From Ceratorhiza oryzae-sativae (taxonomy: Eukaryota; Basidiomycota; Agaricomycetes; Cantharellales; Ceratobasidiaceae): a DNA stretch of 64,000 nt. The position numbers were made by a program, and so were the translations under genes. The number at the start of each line of letters is the position of its first letter. Position 1 is the first letter of the stretch. The stretch covers positions 1,178,001-1,242,000 of the forward strand of contig JARWMV010000236.1 in assembly GCA_030998015.1 (NCBI GenBank). Direction: 5' to 3'. Shown in pieces: positions 45,620-55,902 of the stretch. The notes beneath the pieces were generated by a model. That model worked only from the letters and a program-made list of their open reading frames with translations. It ran no database searches and was not told where the DNA came from.

Positions 45620-48600
45620 ATGGTACGCAAGTGTGATAGAAATTAAAATTTGAATTAATGTTTTGCAGGGTGTCCCAGCGTTGTTCCGTTGGCTCAGCAA
45701 AAAGTATCCAAAGATCGGTGTGTGACCTCCACCCGCGCGTCATTCGTATGTTCATGTGGCTCTCTAGTCTCCCAGGTTGTTGAGGAGGAAGGCGCTCAAA
45801 TCCCCGATGCGGATGGTGTACCCGTAGACGTACCAATCGATACCGCTGGACCAAATCCCAACGGTTTTGAGATGGATTGCTTGTACTTGGACATGAATGG
45901 CATTGTAAGTCACACACGGTTCTATCGTCTTATTTTCGCCACTGACGGATAACAGGTTCACCCATGTACTCACCCAGAGGGCAAGGTAATGCGTTTCTCA
46001 AGCCCATTCAAGGCAGCTCTAACTCATTTACAGCCAGCACCGGAGACCGAGGAGGACATGATGTTAGAGGTTTTCAAGTACACCGATCGAGTCGTTTCGA
46101 TGGTGCGCCCACGTAAACTACTATTCATGGCTATAGGTGTGCTGTTTACTTGGAAGTATGGATTTGAGGCTAATGACATGGCAAGACGGAGTCGCGCCGC
46201 GTGCGAAGATGAATCAACAACGGTCACGTCGCTTCCGTGCGGCTCAAGAAGCGAAGGAAAAAGAAGAAGAACGAAAGGAGGCGATTAAACTTTTCGAAGG
46301 CAAGTCTTTTTTTCCATCCCCGGTCGTATTTAACATAACCTGGGGATTTGAACAGCTCTTGGTCACCCCGTATCGGAGGAGACAACCAAGAAGGCGTGGG
46401 ACTCGAATGCGATTACACCAGGTAGCTTTGGACTGGTTCATTGACCGAGTAACTAAAACTAACGTTTCCTTAGGAACTCCGTTCATGGATCTCCTTGCAC
46501 AGTCATTGCGCTACTGGGTGGTGCAGAAGCAGAACTCTGATCCGGGGGGCGAAATGTGAGATCAATCGCAGCATAATCAGAACCGGGTGCTAACGAATGT
46601 TTTTGGCCAGCTTCAAGTAGTAATATCCGACGCTAGCGTTCCGGGTGAGGGAGAGCACAAGATTATGGATTTCATTCGTCGGCAACGAGTCAATCCTGCT
46701 CATGATCCAAACACTAAGCATGTTATTTACGGACTGGTGGGTTATCCTCGACGCGATCAATCCGATGGTCTCTAACCGTTTGACAGGATGCCGATCTAAT
46801 CATGCTAGCACTAGCTACCCATGAGCCTCATTTTCGTGTCTTGCGTGAGGATGTTTTCGCGGATGCAAACAAGACGGGTTGTCGCATATGTGGTCAGGAG
46901 GGGCACTATGCTGCGCAGTGTACGGGCAAACCCAAAGAAAAAGACACTTCCAAACCTCCAGAGAAGAAGCCATTTATCTTCCTCGACGTAGCGGTGCTAC
47001 GCGAGTACCTTGCCATCGAGCTCAACTTGCCCAACATACCCTTTGATCTGGAACGGGCCATTGATGATTGGGTGTTCCTAATTTTCTTTGTCGGCAACGA
47101 CTTCCTGCCCCACCTGCCGTCTCTTGAGATTCGTGAGGGTGCGATTGATACACTCCTGAAAATCTGGAAAGATGAACTACCGCGCATGGGCGGCTGGCTG
47201 ACCGAACATGGCACTGCGAACAAAGCCAGTGTCCAGATTATGCTCGAGGGCCTGGCAAAGCGAGAGGATGAGATTTTCAGGAAGAGGCGTGAAGGTCCGC
47301 AAATGAATTCTTTATAGTCCACGAAACATAAAACTAAATATGCAGCGGTTCTGTAGCCGAAGAACGCCAGGAGCAAAACGCCAAAAGGCGAAAAATTGAA
47401 CAACAGCGAGCAAAAGAGCGAGAGCAGGATGCTCAAACTGTGGAAGTCAAGCCTATGCCCCCCACAACATCCGGTCCTCATTCTCTCCCCGCCCGGCCAA
47501 ACTTTGATGTTTTTTCTGGGGCCTCGCTCCCTCCCAATCCAACCTTCGCCGGATCCAATAGCGACGTTGTCGCTAACCGTGCCGCTCTCCGACTAGCCAA
47601 CCTGAGTGCTGCTGATGCCATGCGAGCTGAACTTGCCGGAGCCGCACCACTTAAGCCCACCAGCAAGGCTAGTCTGTCTGGTGTAAGCCCACAGCACCGC
47701 CCACGTCCACGTTTGCACCCCCGCCTACCGCAGGAGATGTACCAACAGACGGAGTCGCACTGGACGGAGCAGGCTCGGTTGGACAGGAACCAGTTGTAAT
47801 GCTGGCACCGACGCTAATATGGAACCCGAACCTGTAGAAGAAGCAAAGTTTGAGGACCTCCAGTGCTGATCCAGCTGCAGTTGCGGAGCTCATCGAGAGC
47901 GCTGTACAAGAACTCGCTGGAGCTACCAATGCCGATAAGCCTCATGGGGTGAAGCGTCCTGCTGAGGATATGGAGAAGGAGGAGGAAAGCAGTTCTGAGG
48001 AAGAAGCTCAAGCTACTAAGCCCGCTCTCAAAGTCAACCCCGACGGAACGGTCGACCAGGAGGACACTGTGAAGTATGCTTGTATACGCTTGCTTGGAGT
48101 TCATGTTTACTGATGTGTTTTTCCAGGCTCTGGGAACCTGGGTACAAAGAGCGATACTATCGATCCAAGTTTGGGATCGAGCTTAGCGATACGGAAACCA
48201 GGAAAAAGTATGCTACAATAATTCCTAAAGAAAAGGCATTAACAGCTGTACGTAGGATTACTACAGCATATATGGAGGGCCTATGCTGGGTGCTACAGTA
48301 CTATTATCAAGGGGTAAGCCATTCGCGTACGTATTGTACCTATCATTAATAGGTTTGTGTAGGCACCGTCGTGGACATGGTTCTACCCGTACCACTTTGC
48401 TCCCTTCGCTGCCGACTTTGAAGACGTCGAACAAATGGACATCAAATTCAACCTTGGTGCTCCTTTCAAGCCATACGAACAACTTATGGGTGTCTTCCCC
48501 GCTGCAAGCCGGGTTCATATTCCTGTTCCCTTCCAATCTCTTATGACTGATGAAGACTCGCCGATCATTGATTTCTACCCAACCGAGTTCGAAATCGACA

Positions 48601-49609
48601 TGAACGGTAAAAAGATGGCATGGCAGGGGGTAGCACTACTTCCGTTCATTGACGAAAAGCGGCTGCTCGACGCTATGGGTGGGAGATACCCTCAGCTTAG
48701 CGAGGATGAGGTGCGACGGAACAAATGGGGGGTCAATCACATGTACGTTTCGGATGGAAATGACTTGTACGACTTTTTCTGCGGCCTATATACTAAACGA
48801 AAGAGCACTACGGTAAGGACATCACTTCTTTTGGATATGCTATGCTAAAAATCTGCTGCAGCCCGTTCCTCTCGACACTCGCCTTAGTCGCGGTATCTCA
48901 GGCACTATCCTCCACGATCCCAGTTGTGTGCCCGAGTCATCCTACCCGTCTCCTCTCACTCGGGTCGGCCAGCCTGATATTATTGGCAACCGCACACTCT
49001 CCGCGCAGTTCTTCTACCCCAAGCAAGTATCCCCACACCGCTCGGTTCTCTTACCGGGTGTCCGGCTCGCCCCGAAGATCCTTGGACAGGCCGACGCGGA
49101 GCACGTTAGGCGTGGCGGAGAGGGACGTCGCGGAGGTGGGGGCGGTGGACGAGGAAGAGGACGAGGTGGGGGACGGGAGGCAGGGTATGTCAGCGCGACA
49201 GGAGGATACAGCGAACGCAACGGGTCATATTCAGGATACGATAACACAAATACTGGGCATGGCGGATATGGAGGGTATGGTGGCAATGGGAATGGCGGGT
49301 ATGGTGGAAACAGTAGTGGCGGGTATGGAGGATACGGTGGTGGCAGTGGCAGTGGCAGTGGAGGATACAGTGGACGAGGCGACAGCTACAACAACTCTGG
49401 GGGTTACTCAGGGAGGATATAATGGGAACCAATACGGTAACCGAGGTGGTGACGGGCCAGGAGGGCGCTACAATGGGGGTGGTTATGGGAGTCAGGACCG
49501 AGGCGGGCCACCTAGAAACATGTCACGCGGTGGTCCCCCAGGGGGTGGCTACGGCGGCCGGGGAGGGGGTTATGGTAATAATTATGGCGGATATGGTGGA
49601 CGTCGTTAA
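45620..49609 (+). CDS. RAT1: Nuclear 5'-3' exoribonuclease Rat1/Xrn2
   Basis: Rat1/Xrn2 degrades uncapped nuclear RNA 5' to 3' and terminates RNA polymerase II. The first exon codes only ATG (45620-45622); an intron 45623-45668 follows, then [20 protein letters not shown], the invariant XRN start (intron 45718-45767 splits Ile-Val). Catalytic XRN-N motifs are seen: [53 protein letters not shown] and [21 protein letters not shown] zinc knuckle follows ([14 protein letters not shown]). [20 protein letters not shown] and RWPxPR-type middle blocks, and the XRN helical region ([24 protein letters not shown]) are present. The last exon encodes an RGG/GYGG-rich tail. Frame changes near 47.6-47.9 kb and near 49.40 kb are not good introns and are probably indels. 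Confidence 0.95.
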
Positions 49610-49732
49610 GAAATGCACGTTTGCATGTTTATGTACCATCCTTCTCAAAAGTTAGTCTCGGAACCATTTATTCTTGTTGCCCTATCGAAGGGACATGTAC
49701 TCTACAGCAACTCTACACGATGAATAGCTATT

Positions 49733-50747
49733 CTATAGTTCCTTCTTTGCTTTACGTGCGTTCTCCTTGACCATCTGTTCTTTAATCCAGTCAAACGTGG
49801 TTTCGGTAGCGTGCTCCACGGGGTGATCGAACATATAAGGAAGTAAAGCTGTTGAAAATTATTCATTAGGTAGATCTTAAAGCGAAGGGAGTAAATACTT
49901 ACGAACGATCGCCAGGCCAGTAAAAGTCGGCCCCCAGGCTATCATAACATAATTAAATGCGCTCAGATCGGAAAAACGAATCGGGTAGACATACCTTTGA
50001 CTCGAATATTCTTCACATTGACAAAAGCCTGGCAGACTGTCTAAGATTTTAGTCGAGGGTAAGCTCACTATTTCAAGCCTTGAAATATAAAACACTAACT
50101 TGACGATGGTGTGAATTGTCAACGCTGGGAGCCCCCTACGTTGCCATTCTTTTAGCCCACAGCACCACTAGGATTGTATCAAAGGTACATACATGGACGC
50201 GACAGACTGAAAGACCGCTCGCTGAGTTGCAATCAGCGTAAGTCGGGTTGGTTCCGAAAAGTTGGCCACCTCAATGCATTTGGACCATGTCGCTTGGCTT
50301 TATAAGTTTCATAGCCAACATCAACCTTGGGTCAAGAGATTGTATGTTCACCGCTGATCGATGGAGGGGGACTGGCTAAGAGTTACCGCCAGGTAAGCCC
50401 AACTTATGCCATACGCAGCAGTCACTACCGCCGGAGGGACGACTCTGCCCACGTACAGTCAGAGGCTAGTTTATCTAAGGACTAACTTTAAAAACTCACG
50501 GTCGAAAAGCCTCTCCAATGTCCGAGGTCTATTTAAATATAATGATAAATTTGATGATTCGATCCGGTTCAAACTTAGCCTGACTTACGTATGCGACGTA
50601 TCTGGTCGACGCCCTCAGTATCGTCCTTAGCCGTGCACCATATGCTGCATAGCGGGCATTTGTATCGATTGTATCCACATTTTGGTCAGCCAGTTGATTG
50701 GCTTCAGCAGTAGCCTCTCTGGTAACGGTCTCGACTGTGGTAGCCAT
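49733..50747 (-). CDS. Mitochondrial 18-kDa fission-process protein (MTP18/MTFP1 homologue)
   Basis: Spliced short exons give a protein starting MATTVETVTREATAEANQLA, then DTNARYAAYGARLRTILRAS and TRYVAYTSDIGEAFRP, the start typical of MTP18-type proteins. PPAVVTAAYGISWAYLA and VDVGYETYKAKRHGP follow, then NFSEPTRLTLIATQRAVFQS, LPALTIHTIVKAFVNVKNIR and KAWGPTFTGLAIVPLLPYMF. It ends DHPVEHATETTFDWIKEQ plus a basic tail. MTP18 is an inner-membrane protein that promotes mitochondrial fission. The exons are very small (around 40-90 nt) with introns of similar size; one junction near 50.27 kb needs a one-base shift. The exact exon set is inferred, but the conserved blocks leave little doubt on the family. 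It is convergent with RAT1. Confidence 0.85.
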
Positions 50748-51041
50748 GGTGCTCGGGTGGTGGGCGGAAACAAGAGTTGGGTGCCGGGTCTGAGAGGGAC
50801 GCGAGTTCACCGGCAAGAGCGAAATGCAATTTGTCCTATACACGATCGTGATGTCATTATGATCTACCAATCAGATTCTTCGATCATTTTTATCTCAACT
50901 GGGACCGAAGGCTGTTTGCAATGTTGATGGTAGCGATGCGCGAAAGTTAAATACAAAAAGGGTACCCATATGTGTGCAAATCGTAATTAATGTAATGTGT
51001 GCTCAGACCGGTATAATATGTGTAAATTCTCCAAGCGTACT
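50748..51041. other. Intergenic region upstream of MTP18
   Basis: About 290 AT-rich bases between the MTP18 start and the stop of the alpha/beta-hydrolase, both minus-strand. It holds CA/GT-poor, TA-rich DNA and no supported ORF. Confidence 0.35.
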
Positions 51042-52681
51042 CTAGTTGAGTTCTAGTGCTTGGTCTAATTGTTTGATCATAAGGTTATTCACGGCTTTGA
51101 CGTTATCCATGTATACTGAAGAATGTTGTAAGTACCAAATGGAGAGAGAGCCAAGATGAACTTACCATGATGCCCAGCGTTCGGGATCATGTACATGCGG
51201 CTATTGAGATTGCCAGCACGTTTCAAAACCTCCAGGCTGGCACGACCACCTTTGGGGTCCATCCAATCGTGGTCACCGTCTAAACCATACAGTTAGCAGC
51301 TACCACTAGCTTTACCAACAATACTTACAAACAAACGTAACTGGGGCTTTTATGCCTTTCACACGGTCAACAAGAGGTCGACGGGCATGGGCACCGGGCG
51401 CGAGAAGATGGGCTGAAATTACGAAATTAGTATCTCGAATGATTCGCTGAATCGGGCTCCGACTTACATATGCAATATTCTCCAGAGCCCTTTGCGCGGG
51501 TAATATGCCAAATATAGTCATGCATGTCCCGCTTGTCCTCATCGGTCAGGTCGAACCTTCGACCAGAATACTGAACCAGCTGTCAGCTAGGGGGCCTTTC
51601 AAATAATCGGAGATACCAACCTTTCCAACTAACCAAGGCCCGTAGAACATTGCCGAACGAACAATCTGAAAGGGGCTCCATCCTTCCTCCCAGAGGTAGG
51701 TCGCAACCTGTACGGAAAAAGGTCAAGCCCGAAAATGATAGGGTGGGGCATAAACCTCACCTTTCGCAGGGTGCTTTCCTCGCGCCTGGCCTGTCGCTGT
51801 TCGTCTTTGAGTGCATCAACCCGATCGCCAGTTGCAGGTACGGCAGTTCCACCTGTGGATCTCCGAGCCGGACTTGGGTCCAGTTCGCGCGAAGGTTCAT
51901 CAGTGTTATTGGGGTCTCGTGGGACACCGGCGGGCGAGAGAAGGATCAATTGGTTCACCCGATCAGGATAGCGGAGGGCGTATGCAGTTGACAAATAGGC
52001 ACCCAGACTATGCCCAATAAGTGCTGAAGAGGCGTGTCAGAAACGCCTCAGCTGAAGCAAAATATATTACGCACACATCTTCTCGATTTTCATCTTTTCT
52101 CGCCATTCCTCGAGCGCGTCCAAGAAAAATGACTCAGCCTCATTGACACGGCTGTCAATATCCTCGCGTCTGGCGTGAACCTTGAACGGGACACGGGCAG
52201 ATCGGCCCATTCCCAGCCAATCGAGTGCATAAACGGGAGTGTTGCGCTTTGCCGCCCAATCGCCAAGAGCAGGAAAGTTCTGATAAAAGAAGCCAATGCC
52301 TTGGAGTGGCGTGAGCAACCGACCAACGATGGACGAAAAACTAAACGTACCTGCGCCATATCCAGGAAGGAGAACCGCCGGAGGTACGTCCGAGGATGCA
52401 GTGACTTGCTTCGAATTGGCGTCGACTGGAGAAATAGTAAATATGTTCAGATATCGGCCTTTGCCGTCGAGCTGAAAGGTCCCCAAGCGGCCGACGACGC
52501 CCCCTGTTGGAGGAGTACTGTCACCAGCAGCACGGAAAAACTTGAGCCGGCGAAAGAGACGTTCTTCTGCTAAAGCACTCTGGCTTGGTCCGGATGTCCA
52601 CCATTGGGCAAAGGAGGTGGTGAACGTGGTGGGGATATCGCGGGCGAGGGGGATGCTGGCGGGGGCAACTACTGAGGCCAT
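51042..52681 (-). CDS. Alpha/beta-hydrolase, ABHD4/5 (CGI-58) or Cld1 type
   Basis: This is an alpha/beta-hydrolase lipase of the CGI-58/ABHD4/Cld1 branch. The start MASVVAPASIPLARDIPTTF leads to the N-terminal AQWWTSGPSQSALAEERLFR, then an oxyanion-hole region (PPAVLLPGYGAGTFSFSS), ALDWLGMGRSARVPFKV, and the nucleophile elbow ALIGHSLGAYLSTAYALRYP with GHSLG (GxSxG, Ser present). The C-terminal part carries DGDHDWMDPKGGRASLEVL and IPNAGHHVYMDNVKAVNNLM, giving the catalytic Asp and His. Since the Ser is kept (CGI-58 itself has Asn), it is probably an active phospholipase such as Cld1, the cardiolipin-specific enzyme of mitochondria, or a lysophospholipase. An Arg/Asp-rich insertion (DEPSRELDPSPARRSTG) sits in the cap region. 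The gene is divergent from MPO1 with 275 bases between start codons. Confidence 0.88.
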
Positions 52682-52956
52682 TCTGGTACTGAGGAGAGAG
52701 AGTGTGGTGGAGACAGCGAGGAGAAAGCCCCACCAGATATAAGTCGAGTGGTGGAGGTGTGCGTCAGGCGGGGGACTCGCTCGGCCCTGGCACACTATAT
52801 GACAAATCACGCAGATGGCGCTATATTTGAAACGGTCACGTGGCCGCTCGGCCTCGGATACGGAGACCCCGCGTTGCTGGCTGCTTCTCTCAGCCGAGCC
52901 AGCTACTTAAACGAGCGTCACCTACGTAGGCTCCGGCATCCCTCTGTGCGACAATC
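52682..52956. promoter_or_regulatory. Divergent promoter, ABHD-type hydrolase / MPO1
   Basis: The start codons of the hydrolase (minus) and the MPO1-like gene (plus) are 275 bases apart. A CACTATATGACA word near 52793 is a TATA-like candidate for one side. Both encode lipid enzymes, so coordinated control is possible. Confidence 0.5.
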
Positions 52957-53953
52957 ATGCCTTCCAAACTATTTGACGTGAACCACCAGGTACGCTCGCA
53001 CACGACATGTCAACTCAGCCCTTCTCAGACGATGTCTAGCTGGCGTTCTATGGTGCGTACCACTCCAACAAAATCAACGTTGCGATCCATATCGTATGCG
53101 TCCCCATCATCTTGTGGTAAGTGGTCGATATCGCTACCAAGAAATGTCGCTGACAATACTATCTTTATACAGGACAGCTCAGGTCTTCCTAGCTGGCGCT
53201 GGTATCCCGTCGTTCATGCCGAACATTTCATACCCAATTAATCAGTATCTCACGTTCGAGACCAATTGGACGCTCATCGTTACCTTGCTGTACATCTCCT
53301 ATTACTTTGCGCTCGAACCCGTTGGCGCGGTATGTCACTCGAATTTGACTGTCGACCTCAAACACCACTCACACGTTATCACACAGGCACTATACGTCCC
53401 TCAGTTCGCACTCTCTTGTCTCTCGGCGACAGCTTATGCCCAGCGTCCAGAAGCCATAAAGGTTGCGGGGGCGCTGCACGCCTTTAGCTGGATCATGCAA
53501 TTCCTCGGTCATGGTGTTGCTGAAGGTCGGGCACCCGCACTCTTGGACAATCTCCTTGGTGCAATCGTTCTGGCCCCATTCTTCGTTCACCTCGAGATGC
53601 TCTTTGCTATCGGCTATAATCCATCTCTTCACAAACGTGTCCAGAACGAGATTGGAAAGGAGATCACCAAATTCCGTCGGCAGGAAGCCGACAAGAAACG
53701 GGCCTGCCGGGAAGAAAGACCTTTAAGGCAACTGCTTAATCGGTCTGCTCCGGGTCTGTTCAGGCCGGAAATAAAGTGTTACGATGAAGCTTGTATGATA
53801 GCATGTGTACAATACGATACAGAAAACTTATTCCTTAACCAATCTGCCTCGGTGTGCTCAGCCCAGCCCCTGCTAACTTTGGAGCAAATGCTTCTGCTTC
53901 TTTCTTCTGTCGTTGGCGGCGATGGTCCGTCAGCCGCATCTGGTAGAATCTAA
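52957..53953 (+). CDS. MPO1: DUF962 membrane protein, Mpo1-type fatty-acid dioxygenase
   Basis: Mpo1 is an ER dioxygenase that alpha-oxidises 2-hydroxy fatty acids from phytosphingosine breakdown. Exons are 52957-52989, 53040-53116, 53173-53329 and 53387 onward. The tiny first exon encodes MPSKLFDVNHQ, and the next LAFYGAYHSNKINVAIHIVC, with the family's Tyr-His-Asn and His pattern. Membrane helices come from TNWTLIVTLLYISYYFALEP and ALYVPQFALSCLSATAYAQ, followed by FSWIMQFLGHGVAEGRAPAL with further conserved His residues and a last helix near LLGAIVLAPFFVHLEMLF. It ends in a Lys/Arg/Glu-rich helix. As annotated the frame runs to 53953 (277 residues), but a one-base shift near 53704-53714 would give the usual short tail (KKDL, stop 53726), which I think is the true end. 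Confidence 0.87.
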
Positions 53954-54601
53954 ATCCCAGGAATCCAGCCAGAGAAGACACCGATTCAGCTGTTACTTAC
54001 TGTCGATGTAACACGTATTTATCATGCTTTGGGGTCGAGGGACCTGCTGTAGCAGGTACTTGGGACATAGGCTTGGGCGAGGTCACCTTGGGTTTCTCCT
54101 CTGTGCTTTCTTTCTTCTCTTCCCCGTCTTTCTTTTCCTTCTCCTTCTCCTTTTGAGCCTCTTCTTTCTTCCTTTTCAACATAGTCCCGTCAGGCCGGCC
54201 AATAATTCAATTTGGCAAGGCTCACTTTTGTTTGGCTTCCCACTCTTCCTTTATCTTTGCAATCTCCTCTGGACTCGCGTTTGGAGATGGAGAGGCAGCC
54301 GAGCTTGTAACGTTGCAAACCCAGGGTCCGACAGATGGGTGTCACAAGTGTATATCCAGTCGACTACAGGAGCAGTAGATAGCACCGTCGAGGTTGGTTT
54401 GTAGCATACGTAGCTATTTCGGCAGGATAGACCAAGACTGTAAGAGAATTCAAGCTAGGATGGTAGGGGGAGGCGCACCATGCACGTGGTGTGGCGACAG
54501 TCTGAGATGAGAGCATTAATGAGACGGCACTTCATATTGTTTTAATTTAGATTTGATCTTACACGTTTATAGTATATGTTTGCAAATGGCGTAGAAGCCA
54601 T
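53835..54601 (-). CDS. VFA1: VPS4-associated protein Vfa1
   Basis: Vfa1 binds the ESCRT-III disassembly ATPase Vps4 and stimulates it at endosomes. The first exon (54601-54563, MASTPFANIYYKR) fits the family. After a longer intron, the zinc-binding part reads SYVCYKPTSTVLSTAPVVDW then IYTCDTHLSDPGFAT, with Cys and His at the expected spacing. The next exon has ASPEEIAKIKEEWEAKQK, and then the coiled basic-acidic helix KKEEAQKEKEKEKKDGEEK, followed by STPKHDKYVLHRQ. The C-terminal FYQMRLTDHRRQRQKKEAEA and FAPKLAGAG end matches the family. One junction at the first Cys (54.42 kb) and one after GFAT need a one-base shift, so the exon borders there are uncertain. It is divergent from the mS34 gene (177 bases). 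Confidence 0.8.
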
Positions 54602-54778
54602 GAGTTCAGACTATGATGAAGGGAGAGTCAACGTCAAGACCCATTATTAGTTTGGCGACTGACCACGTGACTGCTGGGGTTGATTTCACTCAACCGATCT
54701 TCGACTTTGTGGTTGACATTCTCTGGGGTGGTCTGAACTGAAGACTTGGCGATTTACAAAGACTATACTGATCACGAT
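54602..54778. promoter_or_regulatory. Divergent promoter, VFA1 / mS34
   Basis: This 177-base interval lies between the VFA1 and mS34 start codons. It contains a TGACCACGTGAC segment, again with a CACGTG E-box, and no ORF. Confidence 0.55.
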
Positions 54779-55362
54779 GGCTTCTCCACTACGCATTCCT
54801 ATTGCTGGGTTGACGAATCTTCCGAAAAAAGGACCGAGCATTCTTCGAAAGCCAACATCGCTATACGAGGTTATCTCGCGCTTGCCAAACGACGGAGTTG
54901 GCCAACGAGTTGCCCAGGCCAGGTCAGGGCGTTGCAGGAATAATCTAATTTATGTGAACTGACAAGGTTGAATTAGGTGGGAGCACAAGGGAATCAAGAA
55001 TTCCTATTATACCATCACCAGGGTCAGGTTACGAGCGAACGGAACGACCGGAGATGCTTGGGGTTCATTTTTCTGGAAGGGTATGTACTATATGTACTTG
55101 ATTGCCACTACGCGAACATGACAGCCATGATGCCGGCTGCTCTCAGGCAAACTCCTATCCCACGAGGAGAAATTGCGAGGAGGACACAAATACACATGGA
55201 AGCATTTACCCCGTAAGTACCCAAAAGTACCTTATTTCCCGTCTAGGTCTAAGAGCTTTGCTTGAGGACCGGAAACACCAGGAGAAACTAAGTGAAAATT
55301 ACACTGTTGACCTACCATTACATCCGTTCGCTATCCCGTCGGTCGATGTGTGTTTGCCCTGA
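54779..55362 (+). CDS. MRPS34: Mitochondrial small-ribosomal-subunit protein mS34
   Basis: The first exon (from ATG at 54779) gives MASPLRIPIAGLTNLPKKGP and then LYEVISRLPNDGVGQRVAQA, with a basic N-terminus able to direct mitochondrial import. Splicing at an intron near 54922-54977 joins AR to WEHKGIKNSYYTITRVRLRA, and the later part gives DAWGSFFWKGKLLSHEEKLR then GGHKYTWKHLP. These match the mS34 family (RW..KG, WGK.FW, KY.WKH). A short last exon runs to the stop at 55360-55362. Intron length is about 50 nt in each case. mS34 is a peripheral protein of the small mitoribosomal subunit. The length of about 135 residues is normal for fungi. Confidence 0.85.
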
Positions 55363-55902
55363 TCCCTCAAGCTATCTAATGAAAGAATACAATATGGGCC
55401 CTTTTTAGACCGTTGATACGGCTGTCTTATGTCTCATTCGATTATATCACATGTCCTTGTCAGCAAACTTAATACCATCAGAGCATACCCCACAAGCTCG
55501 CCTTATATGCAAAGCTCTAATCCCCCGCACCGAGTCTATTCAATTCTGCTTTGCGAATGTACTCTGGTGCAGCGCCCACACATCGCACAGTATAGTTTCA
55601 GCGTGCTTAGGCCACCCGGTGTGCGTACGTAGACCGGTCCCGATTACCGGATTTACTCGATCTTTCACGTGTTAAACGCTTTCATCCACCACTTTCCACT
55701 TGGCACGCGACTACCACCACCCCCTCCCAGCGTCTTTTCGCACTTGTCTGGTAAAGGCTCTCGATTGTGCTTTTGTTGTTGGAGCCGAATTTGTGAGTTG
55801 TCCTGGTGGGTGTTCCTCACTGTTTATATTAGGAAGAATGATGAACGCGTGCCCGGCTAACATCCAGATTTACTCCGCTGAGTGCTGGCAGGCTAGACTA
55901 CG
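55363..55902. other. Intergenic region before the ACBP gene
   Basis: This 540-base stretch between mS34 and the acyl-CoA-binding gene shows no supported exon. It has several short ORFs, pyrimidine-rich patches near 55715-55735 and AT-rich patches, consistent with a terminator and a promoter. Confidence 0.4.

Noticed and set aside
49014..49432. Minus-strand Pro/His-rich ORFs opposite the RAT1 tail
   Set aside because: They arise from the GGN-rich coding tail of RAT1 on the other strand.
54024..54404. Plus-strand Leu/Phe-rich ORF that looks like a membrane protein
   Set aside because: It is the complement of the Lys/Glu-rich VFA1 exon; the apparent hydrophobic helix is an artefact.
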